Source of the DNA: Lachnospiraceae bacterium YSB2008
GTDB lineage: Bacteria > Bacillota > Clostridia > Lachnospirales > Lachnospiraceae
Length of the DNA: 64,000 nucleotides
NCBI GenBank assembly: GCA_000687655.1
Contig: JHWR01000011.1
Location: 45,108-109,107 of the forward strand
Reading direction: 5' to 3'
The stretch's first letter is position 1. Each line of letters starts with the position of its first letter. Positions 37,764 through 45,766 of this stretch are shown piece by piece. A program made the translations under genes and the position numbers. The notes under the pieces were generated by a model. The model did not search any database. It was not told where the DNA came from and saw only the letters and a list, made by a program, of their open reading frames with translations.

Positions 37764-38269
37764 AGCATACCTTTTATCAGCTTAACTGTCATGATGCCAT
37801 TCTCGGCATCAACATCTTTTATGAATTCATCTACAGCGGGAATCATAATATCCTTCCCTTCTGTTGTTTCGATTATATAAACATCGTTAGCCGGTGTTTC
37901 AAGGTAATCCTTAAATGTACCGATATCATTTCCGTCTGTATCTATAACCTTTGCACCCAGAAGATCTGCAACATAGTATTCACCTTCTTCGAGAGGAACC
38001 GCATCCTCTCTCGATACAAAGAGTTCACTCTGAAGAAGTTTTTCCACATCTTCTATGGTGTTATAACCATCAAACTTGAGAATCACCTGATTCTTGAAAT
38101 ACTTTACTCCCGTAACTTTGAGATTAACAGGCTTTCCTGATTTATCCAAAACAAAACAGTCTGAAAGTATGTCGAATCTCCCTTCTTCAGCAGAAGTAGG
38201 AATCACCTTGACTTCTCCCTTTATGCCATGTGTTTTTGTTATGATACCGATTCTGAAACTGTCTTCCAA
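37760..38269 (-). CDS. rimM: 16S rRNA processing protein RimM
   Basis: 30S assembly factor binding S19. N-terminal beta domain with RIGIITKTHGIKGEVKV, PRC-barrel C-terminal domain (about 95-169) with EYYVADLLGAKV. Start is TTG at 38269, preceded by GGAGG seven bases upstream; no ATG is placed better. It overlaps trmD. Confidence 0.94.
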   Translation of the reverse strand: MEDSFRIGIITKTHGIKGEVKVIPTSAEEGRFDILSDCFVLDKSGKPVNLKVTGVKYFKNQVILKFDGYNTIEDVEKLLQSELFVSREDAVPLEEGEYYVADLLGAKVIDTDGNDIGTFKDYLETPANDVYIIETTEGKDIMIPAVDEFIKDVDAENGIMTVKLIKGML

Positions 38270-38337
38270 ATTCTTTCCTCCAAGTGGTATTCATAATGAA
38301 TAGTGAATTGATATAACAAATAAAAAAACCATCTTTA

Positions 38338-38343
38338 ATTATA
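38338..38343 (-). promoter_or_regulatory. Promoter -10 (extended) of rimM-trmD
   Basis: TGTTATAAT on the minus strand is an extended -10 (TATAAT at 38338-38343) right after the terminator that ends khpA. A second transcription start for rimM-trmD is likely. Confidence 0.6.
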
Positions 38344-38344
38344 A

Positions 38345-38371
38345 CAGAAAAGCCGTGGAAAAACCACGGCC
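38345..38371 (-). terminator. Terminator after khpA
   Basis: A perfect 7-bp stem (GCCGTGG/CCACGGC) with a 5-base loop is followed by CTTTTC. It sits 16 bp after the khpA stop. Confidence 0.78.
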
Positions 38372-38386
38372 TAACATCTCAAAAAC

Positions 38387-38614
38387 TTATTTGATATCTA
38401 CAACAACTCTCTTGTCAAGCTTTGATGAAGCAGCTTTAACAACAGTACGGATGGCCATAGCGATACGGCCCTGCTTACCTATTACCTTTCCCATATCATC
38501 AGGGGCAACAGTAAGACAAAGCTTTATCATTTCGTCATCTGTGGTTTCTGTAACTACTACTTCTTCAGGTGAATCTACAAGGGACTTGGCAATGATCTCA
38601 ACTAATTCCTTCAT
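38387..38614 (-). CDS. khpA: KH-domain RNA-binding protein KhpA
   Basis: 75-residue single KH domain with the G-x-x-G loop GKVIGKQGRIAMAIRT (residues about 39-54). It binds RNA, usually with KhpB. It lies between rpsP (18 bp) and rimM, the conserved Firmicutes order. Confidence 0.95.
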   Translation of the reverse strand: MKELVEIIAKSLVDSPEEVVVTETTDDEMIKLCLTVAPDDMGKVIGKQGRIAMAIRTVVKAASSKLDKRVVVDIK

Positions 38615-38632
38615 ATACCAGTACCTCCTGTA

Positions 38633-38878
38633 TTATTTCTCGATACCTGCCTGCTTGAAAAGCTTAGATACTGTATCTGTAGGCTGAGCACCATTTCCGA
38701 GCCACTTCTTTGCTGCATCTGCATCAATCTTTACTTCAGCCGGTTCCTTGTTAGGATCGTATGAACCGATCTCATCGATAACGCTGCCGTCTCTCTTACC
38801 TCTTGAATCAGCAACTACTACTCTGTAGATTGGGTGCTTCTTGTAACCAAGTCTCTTTAATCTGATCTTTACTGCCAT
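38633..38878 (-). CDS. rpsP: 30S ribosomal protein S16
   Basis: 81 residues, [26 protein letters not shown] start and normal length. It lies 46 bp after ffh and 18 bp before khpA, same strand. Confidence 0.98.
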   Translation of the reverse strand: MAVKIRLKRLGYKKHPIYRVVVADSRGKRDGSVIDEIGSYDPNKEPAEVKIDADAAKKWLGNGAQPTDTVSKLFKQAGIEK

Positions 38879-38924
38879 TTTTAAATGACCTCCTTAAAAA
38901 TATAAATTTTATTTGTTTTAGTAT

Positions 38925-40265
38925 TTAAAAGCCGAAAGGCATATTAAATCTTCTCTTCTTTTTACCGCCCATCATACCGGACATCTTCTTCATCATATCC
39001 TGCATCTGGTCGAACTGCTTGATGAATCTGTTTACTTCGCTGATATCAAGTCCGCAGCCCTTAGCTATTCTCTGCTTACGGCTGATATTCATGAGCTTAG
39101 GGTTTTCTCTCTCTTCAGGAGTCATGGACTGGATTATAGCCTTAGGCTTATCCATCATACTGTCGTCGAGCTCTACGCCCTTCATCTTATTGCCCATGCC
39201 CGGAAGCATTCCGACAAGATCTGCAAGGCTTCCCATGCTGCTCATCTGCTCCAGCTGTGCGAGGAAATCATTGTAAGTGAACTTACCCTTCTTGAGATTC
39301 TCCTCCATAGCCTTAGCCTGCTCTTCGTCTATCGACTCCTGAGCTTTCTCTATAAGGCTTTCTATATCGCCCATACCAAGTATACGGCTTGCCATACGAT
39401 CAGGGTAGAAAGGCTCCAGATCAGTAAGCTTCTCGCCCATACCTGCGTATACTATAGGCTTTCCGGTAACAGCTTTGATTGAAAGAGCCGCACCGCCTCT
39501 GGTATCACCATCAAGCTTTGTAAGAACAACTCCGTCTATACCTATGCGGTCATTAAACGTTGTCGCTACATTAACGGCATCCTGACCTGTCATTGAATCG
39601 ACAGTAAGGAGTGTATATGTAACATCGACGTTGTTCTTGATCTCTTCAAGCTCAGCCATCATCTCATCATCTACATGAAGACGACCTGCTGTATCTATGA
39701 AAAGCAGATTGATATCATTCTTATCTGCATGCGATATAGCCGCTTTTACTATATCTACAGGCTTATAGCCCGTACCCATGGAGAATACAGGAACTCCGAC
39801 CTTCTCTCCATTTATCTCTAACTGCTTAATGGCAGCCGGTCTGTAAATATCGCAGGCAACAAGCATAGCCTTCTTGCCTTTGTTCTTAAACTGTCCGGCA
39901 AGCTTGGCAGCTGTTGTAGTCTTACCTGCACCCTGAAGACCACACATCATGATGATAGTTATCTCATTTGACGGCTTAAGCTTAAGCTCGAAATTCTCAG
40001 AGCCCATAAGAGCAACCAGCTCATCACGAACTATCTTGATAACCATCTGACCCGGATTAAGGCCCTTCATGACCTCTTCACCGACAGCCTTCTCAGTAAC
40101 AGTATTTATGAAATTCTTAACAACCTTAAAATTAACGTCAGCTTCGAGAAGTGCACGCTTGACCTCTTTCATGGCTTCCTTAACGTCATTCTCCGTAAGG
40201 GCGCCCTTGCCGCGAAGCTTCTTCATTACATTTTGAAGTTTATCCGATAAACTGTCGAAAGCCAT
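38925..40265 (-). CDS. ffh: Signal recognition particle protein Ffh
   Basis: GTPase of the SRP. N domain, G domain with GLQGAGKTTTAAKLA and DTAGRLHVD and TKLDGDTRGG, then a Met-rich M domain (about 330-446) with the GM-rich C-terminus. Length 446 is normal. ATG start with GGAGG. It is 41 bp after ylxM, the conserved pair. Confidence 0.97.
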   Translation of the reverse strand: MAFDSLSDKLQNVMKKLRGKGALTENDVKEAMKEVKRALLEADVNFKVVKNFINTVTEKAVGEEVMKGLNPGQMVIKIVRDELVALMGSENFELKLKPSNEITIIMMCGLQGAGKTTTAAKLAGQFKNKGKKAMLVACDIYRPAAIKQLEINGEKVGVPVFSMGTGYKPVDIVKAAISHADKNDINLLFIDTAGRLHVDDEMMAELEEIKNNVDVTYTLLTVDSMTGQDAVNVATTFNDRIGIDGVVLTKLDGDTRGGAALSIKAVTGKPIVYAGMGEKLTDLEPFYPDRMASRILGMGDIESLIEKAQESIDEEQAKAMEENLKKGKFTYNDFLAQLEQMSSMGSLADLVGMLPGMGNKMKGVELDDSMMDKPKAIIQSMTPEERENPKLMNISRKQRIAKGCGLDISEVNRFIKQFDQMQDMMKKMSGMMGGKKKRRFNMPFGF

Positions 40266-40306
40266 ATTGCCTCCATATTTGAAAATGTACCGCTCAACGA
40301 TACATT

Positions 40307-40684
40307 TTATAAATCTTCTATAATATCTTCAGTAATACTTATAATGTCTCTGATACTGCTCTTAACCTTTTCGGGTTCGTCTTCTGACATAGGAGCATCT
40401 GTATCCGATATGATTTCATTACAAATCTTAAGTATATCCTTCTGCTTCTCCTTGACTGCCTGGAAACGCTCTATAAGCAGGAGTTTCTTCTCATAATCTT
40501 CGAGTATGTTGTCACATCTCTTGACAAGATCATATACTCCCTGACGAGATATGCCATATTCACCGGCAATCTCAGTATATGAAAGATCATTAAGCACAGC
40601 ATCCTCGTAAACTTCTTTCTGATGATCAGTAAGCAGTTCACCGTAGAAATCATATAAAAGTGTACGTCTAACTATATCTTCCAT
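40307..40684 (-). CDS. ylxM: YlxM (UPF0122) SRP-associated DNA-binding protein
   Basis: 125 residues with a helix-turn-helix, typically encoded before ffh. The HTH lies in SYTEIAGEYGISRQGVYDLVKR. A longer frame reaches 40738, but the ATG at 40684 fits the family start (MEDIVRRTLLYDFYGELL) and follows a GGGG site. The C-terminal half is a helical, acidic segment. Confidence 0.93.
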   Translation of the reverse strand: MEDIVRRTLLYDFYGELLTDHQKEVYEDAVLNDLSYTEIAGEYGISRQGVYDLVKRCDNILEDYEKKLLLIERFQAVKEKQKDILKICNEIISDTDAPMSEDEPEKVKSSIRDIISITEDIIEDL

Positions 40685-40709
40685 ACATAGTACCCCGTCA
40701 AGCTTTTCT

Positions 40710-40738
40710 ACTTTACAACACATCACCAATGCTGTCAA
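40710..40738 (-). promoter_or_regulatory. Promoter of the ylxM-ffh-rpsP-khpA operon
   Basis: Perfect TTGACA (40733-40738) and TAAAGT (40710-40715) with a 17-base spacer on the minus strand, about 26 bp before the ylxM start. Confidence 0.75.
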
Positions 40739-40825
40739 GTATTTTTTCTTGACAAGATTCCATCACGTTTTGACTCATCCATATCAATTTCTTCATACTC
40801 ATTCTCACCATTGATATCGATATGT

Positions 40826-41473
40826 TCAGTTTTTCTTCTTTCTACGCGTACTTACAGTATGTTTAGTAAATGTTCTGGGCCGTCTTCTACGCTTAACTCC
40901 TGTAGAGGTTTTCTTGAACGATACATTTTCCTCTGTATCAAAAATCGTATAATCTCTCTCAAAAAGCTGATCTGTGAGCTGACGTTTCAGCACTCCTTCA
41001 TCCAGCTTCTCCATGAGCTTATCTGATATAAACTTCCTGGACTGTGCTTTATAGGCCGGCATATCGTTTCTCTGAAGAATATTGAAAAGCTCTCTCTTCC
41101 AAAGAAGCTCCATCTGATTCTTAAGCTTAACTTTGGGAGATTCTGCTGCCTCTCTTTCAATTCTTGGTTCCTCGTCCTGAGAAATAACAATGATTCCCCA
41201 GTAATCCGGGATATGTTCTGCTACATGAGTATGACTCTTACCGACTACAACATAACAATAATCACAGAACTTATCGTAGTCTTTAATCTGTGTTTTCAAA
41301 CGTTCATAAGTATCACTGTCTGATTTAATCTCAAATCCGATTATCGCTCCATCTGTTATTCCAAGAACGTCTGCTCTGGACTTCCTGATTGTCTTCTCTT
41401 CAATAGTCCTTATCTTACCGAAGTATTCATCGAGAAAATCAAACAGTGGTTCTCTCATATCTTTATCTAACAT
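40826..41473 (-). CDS. PD-(D/E)XK nuclease-fold protein (sce7726/MmcB-like)
   Basis: Residues 1-75 resemble small restriction/repair-type nucleases: RADV (D35) followed by GFEIKSD (E48 and K50) make the D-ExK set, and KDYDKFCDYCYVVVG follows. The C-terminal half is basic and ends RTFTKHTVSTRRKKKN, a likely nucleic-acid-binding tail. This resembles sce7726/MmcB proteins by memory. No methylase or specificity subunit is nearby, so I do not call it restriction. The frame runs to 41581, but ATG at 41473 starts the conserved part. It shares strand with ylxM but has its own gap of 141 bp. Confidence 0.7.
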   Translation of the reverse strand: MLDKDMREPLFDFLDEYFGKIRTIEEKTIRKSRADVLGITDGAIIGFEIKSDSDTYERLKTQIKDYDKFCDYCYVVVGKSHTHVAEHIPDYWGIIVISQDEEPRIEREAAESPKVKLKNQMELLWKRELFNILQRNDMPAYKAQSRKFISDKLMEKLDEGVLKRQLTDQLFERDYTIFDTEENVSFKKTSTGVKRRRRPRTFTKHTVSTRRKKKN

Positions 41474-41540
41474 ATCATGACTACCTCTCGCGCGAGTTTC
41501 ATCCCCCGGAGGATTATTTTTATAGGAAACATTCCATATT

Positions 41541-41579
41541 ACAAAAACAAAGGAGCCATATTGAATACAATATGACTCC
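41541..41579 (-). terminator. Terminator after the zinc-ribbon gene
   Basis: A 12-bp imperfect stem (GGAGTCATATTG with CAATATGGCTCC) with a 4-base loop is followed on the minus strand by TTTGTTTTTG. It lies about 20 bp after the zinc-ribbon gene stop. Confidence 0.82.
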
Positions 41580-41600
41580 AAAAAAACTTATACATAAGAC

Positions 41601-42707
41601 CTACTCTGACATATCACAGATATAATATCTGCCATCCAGCTGGATAACCTTGAAATAAAGCTCTCCTGATATCTCCTTGCCATCATTTGTGAGTCCGGAA
41701 TATATAATGGTCAGATAACATCCACCATTTACTCTGAGCTTTCCACCGCTGTATTCCTTGACATCTTTCCTTATCTCTTTAATCTTCTCCGGGAAGAATG
41801 AAGCGATCTCGGTATCATAAGTATCTATATTAAAGTTGTAGGAACTAAGAGTGTCAAATAATTCATCTGCGGAATCTACTATCTCACTTGTTTCCATGTC
41901 ATCAGGAATAAGATCAAGATAATCATCTTCGTCATGGTTATTGATAGCTTCAACCACCTTGGAAGCAAGTTCATCCTCTGAAGGTGCACCGCCTGTCAGG
42001 TTTTTATTCGGCTGATTTACAAGTATCAGAACTATTGCTGTAATACCGCCAATAAGAAGAACACATGCAGCTGCTATAGCAATTATAATTCCGGTCTTAC
42101 TCTTCTTCTGCGGAGCCGGAGCTGCTGCAGCTGACTGCTGCGGAATGTATGTAGGATCCTGCTTCATATACTGATATGGTGGCATACCGTTTGTTGCCTG
42201 TGAAGCGGAAGCCTGCATCTGTGCCGGCGATGGTGACTGCTGCATCGGCTGCTGCGGTGGGAACCCCTGCGGCTGTGATACCGGCTGCTGCTGTGGAAAT
42301 CCCTGCGGCTGTGATACCGGCTGCAGTGTCGTCTGCTGAGGTGCGGCCTGTGGTGTAAACTGAGGAGCTCCTACATGCTGTGTCACATATGACTGACGTG
42401 GTGTTTCTGCCACTTGTGGCTGTGCCGGTTGTACCGAAACAGGCTGCTGCGGGGCGGCCTGCGGTGTAAACTGAGGTGTTCCTACATGTTGTGTCACATA
42501 TGGCTGCTGTGGTGCCGTCTGTGGCTGTGCCGGTTGTACCAAAACAGGCTGCTGCGGGGCCACCTGAGGCTGCGGTGCCTCAACCATCTTAGGCTGTTCC
42601 TGTATATAATTAGTCTCCTGCACAGCAGATTCCTTCAATATGTTCCCGCAAAAAGGGCATATTGCAACACTGTCATCTACTACTGCATTGCAGACAAAAC
42701 AATTCAT
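41601..42707 (-). CDS. Zinc-ribbon, Pro/Gln-rich, single-pass membrane protein
   Basis: 368 residues in order: an N-terminal zinc ribbon (C3, C6, C17, C20), a Pro/Gln-rich linker (about 45-200), a membrane segment (about 206-230), and a ~130-residue domain (about 240-368) with many acidic residues and a conserved-looking YYICDMSE end. With the zinc ribbon inside, the C-terminal domain should be outside. The linker has tandem repeats. This plan is common among uncharacterised Clostridia membrane proteins; function unknown. ATG start with a GGAGG-type site. Confidence 0.85.
   Translation of the reverse strand: MNCFVCNAVVDDSVAICPFCGNILKESAVQETNYIQEQPKMVEAPQPQVAPQQPVLVQPAQPQTAPQQPYVTQHVGTPQFTPQAAPQQPVSVQPAQPQVAETPRQSYVTQHVGAPQFTPQAAPQQTTLQPVSQPQGFPQQQPVSQPQGFPPQQPMQQSPSPAQMQASASQATNGMPPYQYMKQDPTYIPQQSAAAAPAPQKKSKTGIIIAIAAACVLLIGGITAIVLILVNQPNKNLTGGAPSEDELASKVVEAINNHDEDDYLDLIPDDMETSEIVDSADELFDTLSSYNFNIDTYDTEIASFFPEKIKEIRKDVKEYSGGKLRVNGGCYLTIIYSGLTNDGKEISGELYFKVIQLDGRYYICDMSE
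42246..42557 (-). repeat. Tandem coding repeats in the Pro/Gln linker
   Basis: Two near-identical units of 36-38 residues (start PQQPV, contain YVTQHVG and PQFTPQAA) are followed by two 12-residue units with QPVSQPQGFP. The DNA repeats are about 108-114 bp and 36 bp. Confidence 0.85.
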
Positions 42708-42752
42708 AATCCATTACCTCCGTAACTTATTCAGAAATTCTGATAAGCTACC

Positions 42753-42986
42753 TTAATCTGCAAGATATGGCTTGATTGTCTCAAGAATCTCATCTATATT
42801 ATCTTCTGCATAGATATTAAGATCTATAGGCTTGTTGATATCAAGACTGAAGATTCCCATGATTGATTTAGCATCTATAACATATCTTCCTGCAACAAGA
42901 TCAAACTCAGCATTGAAACCGCTGATGTCATTTACGAATTCCTTAACCTTATCGATAGAATTGAGTGATACTTTAACTGAAGTCAT
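42753..42986 (-). CDS. HPr-like protein lacking the phosphocarrier histidine
   Basis: 77 residues with HPr fold signatures: KSIMGIFSLD (residues 40-49) is the Ser-46 region of HPr and holds S41. The active-site HARP loop of HPr is missing; the equivalent segment is VSLNSIDKVKEF. It therefore cannot carry the PEP-derived phosphate, but a kinase such as HPrK could still phosphorylate the serine, as in B. subtilis Crh. It lies 45 bp after the divergent gap and 45 bp before the zinc-ribbon gene, same strand. Function is inferred. Confidence 0.85.
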   Translation of the reverse strand: MTSVKVSLNSIDKVKEFVNDISGFNAEFDLVAGRYVIDAKSIMGIFSLDINKPIDLNIYAEDNIDEILETIKPYLAD

Positions 42987-43058
42987 GATGAATTCCTCCT
43001 CAAAAATGTATTGATTAATCTCGTCTCAATATATATAAAAACATACATTTCGTTACGT

Positions 43059-43087
43059 TTTACTTTTTATGAGACTTACGTTATAAT
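43059..43087 (+). promoter_or_regulatory. Promoter of mtaB-thiI
   Basis: TTTACT (43059-43064) and perfect TATAAT (43082-43087) with a 17-base spacer, 53 bp before the mtaB ATG. It lies in the divergent 154-bp gap. Confidence 0.65.
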
Positions 43088-43140
43088 TTTAAAAGTTGCA
43101 TATTAAAAAGTCAACTTAAAACTGGGAGCAAATATTAGAA

Positions 43141-44445
43141 ATGAACGAAATCCTGAAGGATAAAATCGTATATATATACACACTCGGCTGCAAAGTCAAT
43201 CAGTACGAGTCGGACGCCATGCTTGAAACCCTTATGAATGAGGGCTGTCTTCGTTATAATCCGGGAGATTCATCCGTACTTCCGGACATTATAATCATCA
43301 ATACATGTTCTGTAACAAACATGGCTGATAAGAAATCAAGGCAGATCATTCACCGCATGAGAAGGCTTAATCCTGATGCCATAGTTGTTGCAACAGGGTG
43401 CTATGTCCAGTCCTCTTCTGATGAACTGCTTAAGGATGGTTCAGCCGATATAATAATCGGAAATAACAGAAAGAAGGATCTTATCCGACTTCTGACCGAC
43501 TATTCCGAGGGACGTGAACTTAAAGATAACCTGATAAATGTAAATGAAGACCCTGAATTCGAGGATCTCCGGATAAAAATACCTGAGAATCATACAAGAG
43601 CCTATCTTAAGATTCAGGACGGCTGTAATAACTTCTGCTCCTTCTGCATAATTCCTTACGTCAGAGGCAGAATCAAAAGCAAGCCTGCCAACGAGGTCAT
43701 AGAAGAATCCAAAGAACTGGCCGAAAATGGAGTCAAAGAGATAATCCTTACCGGCATAGATCTTTCCGCCTACAATGACAGCGGAATGGATTTAGCTAAT
43801 ATCTCATGTGCCGTTGCTGAAATACCTGGAATTGAAAGAGTTCGTATCTCTTCTCTTGAGCCAAGAAAGATCACTCCTCTATTCATGGAAAAGATCAGCT
43901 CAAGACCTGAAATCTGTCCGCACTTCCATCTTTCGCTTCAGAGTGCATGTAATTCCACTCTGAAAAGGATGAACCGTAAGTATTCCATAGAGGAATACAA
44001 AGAAGCCTGCGAGCTTATCAGACATTACTATGACCGTCCTGCTCTTACTACGGACGTAATAGTAGGCTTCCCGGGAGAAACGGACGAGGAATTTGCTGAA
44101 ACTGTTAAGAATCTTGAAGATATAAATCTTTATGAAATGCATGTTTTCAAATATTCCAGACGTAAAGGCACTGTTGCTGACAGAATGCCTGATCAGGTAG
44201 ATGAAAACATCAAGAACGAAAGAAGTGATACTCTTCTTCATATGACCGAAAGACATAAGGCTGCTTACGAGGAATCTTTTAAAGGTTCTGAAGTAAATGT
44301 TCTAGTCGAAGAGATAATTATGAAAGATGAGAATCTCTATCTCAGAGGGCACACAGAAAGATATCTTCTTATTGATATCCCTGCTGATACTATGAGCGGG
44401 GAGCCAGAAAAATATATCAATACATTTGTCACTGTAACCATGTAA
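43141..44445 (+). CDS. mtaB: tRNA t6A37 methylthiotransferase MtaB
   Basis: Radical-SAM enzyme making ms2t6A in tRNA. N-terminal UPF0004 domain with TLGCKVNQYESD, the three cluster cysteines in the MTTase domain, radical-SAM CxxxCxxC in DGCNNFCSFCIIPYVRGR (about residues 160-177), and a C-terminal TRAM-like part. Length 434 is normal. In B. subtilis mtaB follows rsmE; here it is separate and on the other strand, with thiI 58 bp downstream. Good GGGAG site. Confidence 0.95.
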   Translation: MNEILKDKIVYIYTLGCKVNQYESDAMLETLMNEGCLRYNPGDSSVLPDIIIINTCSVTNMADKKSRQIIHRMRRLNPDAIVVATGCYVQSSSDELLKDGSADIIIGNNRKKDLIRLLTDYSEGRELKDNLINVNEDPEFEDLRIKIPENHTRAYLKIQDGCNNFCSFCIIPYVRGRIKSKPANEVIEESKELAENGVKEIILTGIDLSAYNDSGMDLANISCAVAEIPGIERVRISSLEPRKITPLFMEKISSRPEICPHFHLSLQSACNSTLKRMNRKYSIEEYKEACELIRHYYDRPALTTDVIVGFPGETDEEFAETVKNLEDINLYEMHVFKYSRRKGTVADRMPDQVDENIKNERSDTLLHMTERHKAAYEESFKGSEVNVLVEEIIMKDENLYLRGHTERYLLIDIPADTMSGEPEKYINTFVTVTM

Positions 44446-44468
44446 TCAGGATAAAATCCGAATCCTGA
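44446..44468. repeat. Short inverted repeat between mtaB and thiI
   Basis: TCAGGAT (44446-44452) and its complement (44462-44468) flank a 9-base centre. No T-tract follows. Probably a weak hairpin in the co-transcript. Confidence 0.3.
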
Positions 44469-44503
44469 ACATTTATAATATTATCAATAGAAAGAAGCAA
44501 ACT

Positions 44504-45694
44504 ATGAAGTACAACGTTTTTATAATCAAATATGCCGAAATAGGAACCAAAGGAAAAAACCGATATGTTTTCGAAGACATTCTTTGCAAGAGGATGCGCC
44601 AAAGACTGAAGCCTCTCGGTTCATTTGCAGTTAAGAAGGAGTATGGCCGTATCTACGTTATTGCGCATGATGACGAGTATGATTATGACGAAATGATGAG
44701 CCGACTTACGAAGATTTTCGGAATCACCGGAGTATGTCCTGTAAAGGTTGTCAAAGACCTTACATATGAAAACATCTCTTCTGCTCTGATCGAGTATGTC
44801 GATAATGAATATGACAATAAAGACTTCTCTTTCAAGATGCATGTAAGAAGAAACAATAAGGAATTCCCGATGAATTCCATGGAAATGGACGCATCTCTCG
44901 GCGGAGACCTCTTAGATAAATTCGAAGCAGAAGGACTTCATGTAGATGTACATAAACCTGAAGTAAAGATTGAGGTTGAAATCAGAGAAAAAGCATATAT
45001 CTATTCCAAGATCATACCGGGTCCCGGCGGACTTCCGGTTGGAACAAACGGAAAGGCTATATCTCTGCTCTCCGGTGGTATAGACAGTCCTGTAGCTACT
45101 TATATGATCGCCAAAAGAGGCGTTGAAATGGAGGCTGTTTACTTCAATGCTCCTCCTTACACTTCAGAGCGTGCCAAGGACAAGGTTAAGAAGCTCGGGA
45201 CCATAGTTTCACAATTCGCAGGTCCTATCAAGCTGAACATTATTAACTTCACAGATATCCAGCTTGCCATATATGACAACTGCCCTCATGACGAACTTAC
45301 AATAATCATGAAGAGATTCATGTTCAGAGTTGCTGAGGATATTGCCAAAAGAGATGACTGCCAGTGTATAGTCACTGGCGAATCCATAGGTCAGGTATCA
45401 TCACAGACAACTCACTCTCTCGGTGTTATAAATGATGCGATATCAGATATTCCGGTATTCCGTCCACTCATAGGCATGGATAAGCAGGAAATCATTGAAG
45501 TATCCAAAGCAATTGATACTTATGAAACCTCTATACTTCCATACGAAGACTGCTGTACTATCTTCGTTGCCAAGCATCCTGTAACAAGGCCTAAGCTTGA
45601 ACAGATCCTTAAGTCAGAAGAAAAGCTGAAAGGAATCATCGAGCCTCTTTATGAGAAGGCTATGAATGAAATTGAAACTGTATACCTGAAATAA
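44504..45694 (+). CDS. thiI: tRNA 4-thiouridine synthase ThiI
   Basis: Adenylates U8 of tRNA and inserts sulfur. N-terminal ferredoxin-like and THUMP domains (1-165), then a PP-loop ATPase with LLSGGIDSPVATYMIAKRG (about 188-206). The C-terminal rhodanese domain is absent, as in other Firmicutes, so a dedicated desulfurase is expected; a nifS-type gene is 3.4 kb away. Length 396 is normal. Confidence 0.96.
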   Translation: MKYNVFIIKYAEIGTKGKNRYVFEDILCKRMRQRLKPLGSFAVKKEYGRIYVIAHDDEYDYDEMMSRLTKIFGITGVCPVKVVKDLTYENISSALIEYVDNEYDNKDFSFKMHVRRNNKEFPMNSMEMDASLGGDLLDKFEAEGLHVDVHKPEVKIEVEIREKAYIYSKIIPGPGGLPVGTNGKAISLLSGGIDSPVATYMIAKRGVEMEAVYFNAPPYTSERAKDKVKKLGTIVSQFAGPIKLNIINFTDIQLAIYDNCPHDELTIIMKRFMFRVAEDIAKRDDCQCIVTGESIGQVSSQTTHSLGVINDAISDIPVFRPLIGMDKQEIIEVSKAIDTYETSILPYEDCCTIFVAKHPVTRPKLEQILKSEEKLKGIIEPLYEKAMNEIETVYLK

Positions 45695-45716
45695 AATATA
45701 TTTCTAAAATATAACT

Positions 45717-45740
45717 GAGGCAGTCTTTACAGACTGCCTC
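45717..45740. terminator. Terminator between thiI and the 992-residue gene
   Basis: A perfect 10-bp stem, GAGGCAGTCT/AGACTGCCTC, with a 4-base loop, lies between convergent stops (45694 and 45767). The T-tract is poor on both sides, so strength is uncertain. Confidence 0.55.
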
Positions 45741-45766
45741 TAATCGTCTAAACAACCGATTATGTT

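Noticed and set aside
40826..41473. Restriction-modification or defence system around the PD-(D/E)XK gene
   Set aside because: No methylase, specificity subunit or helicase is beside it.
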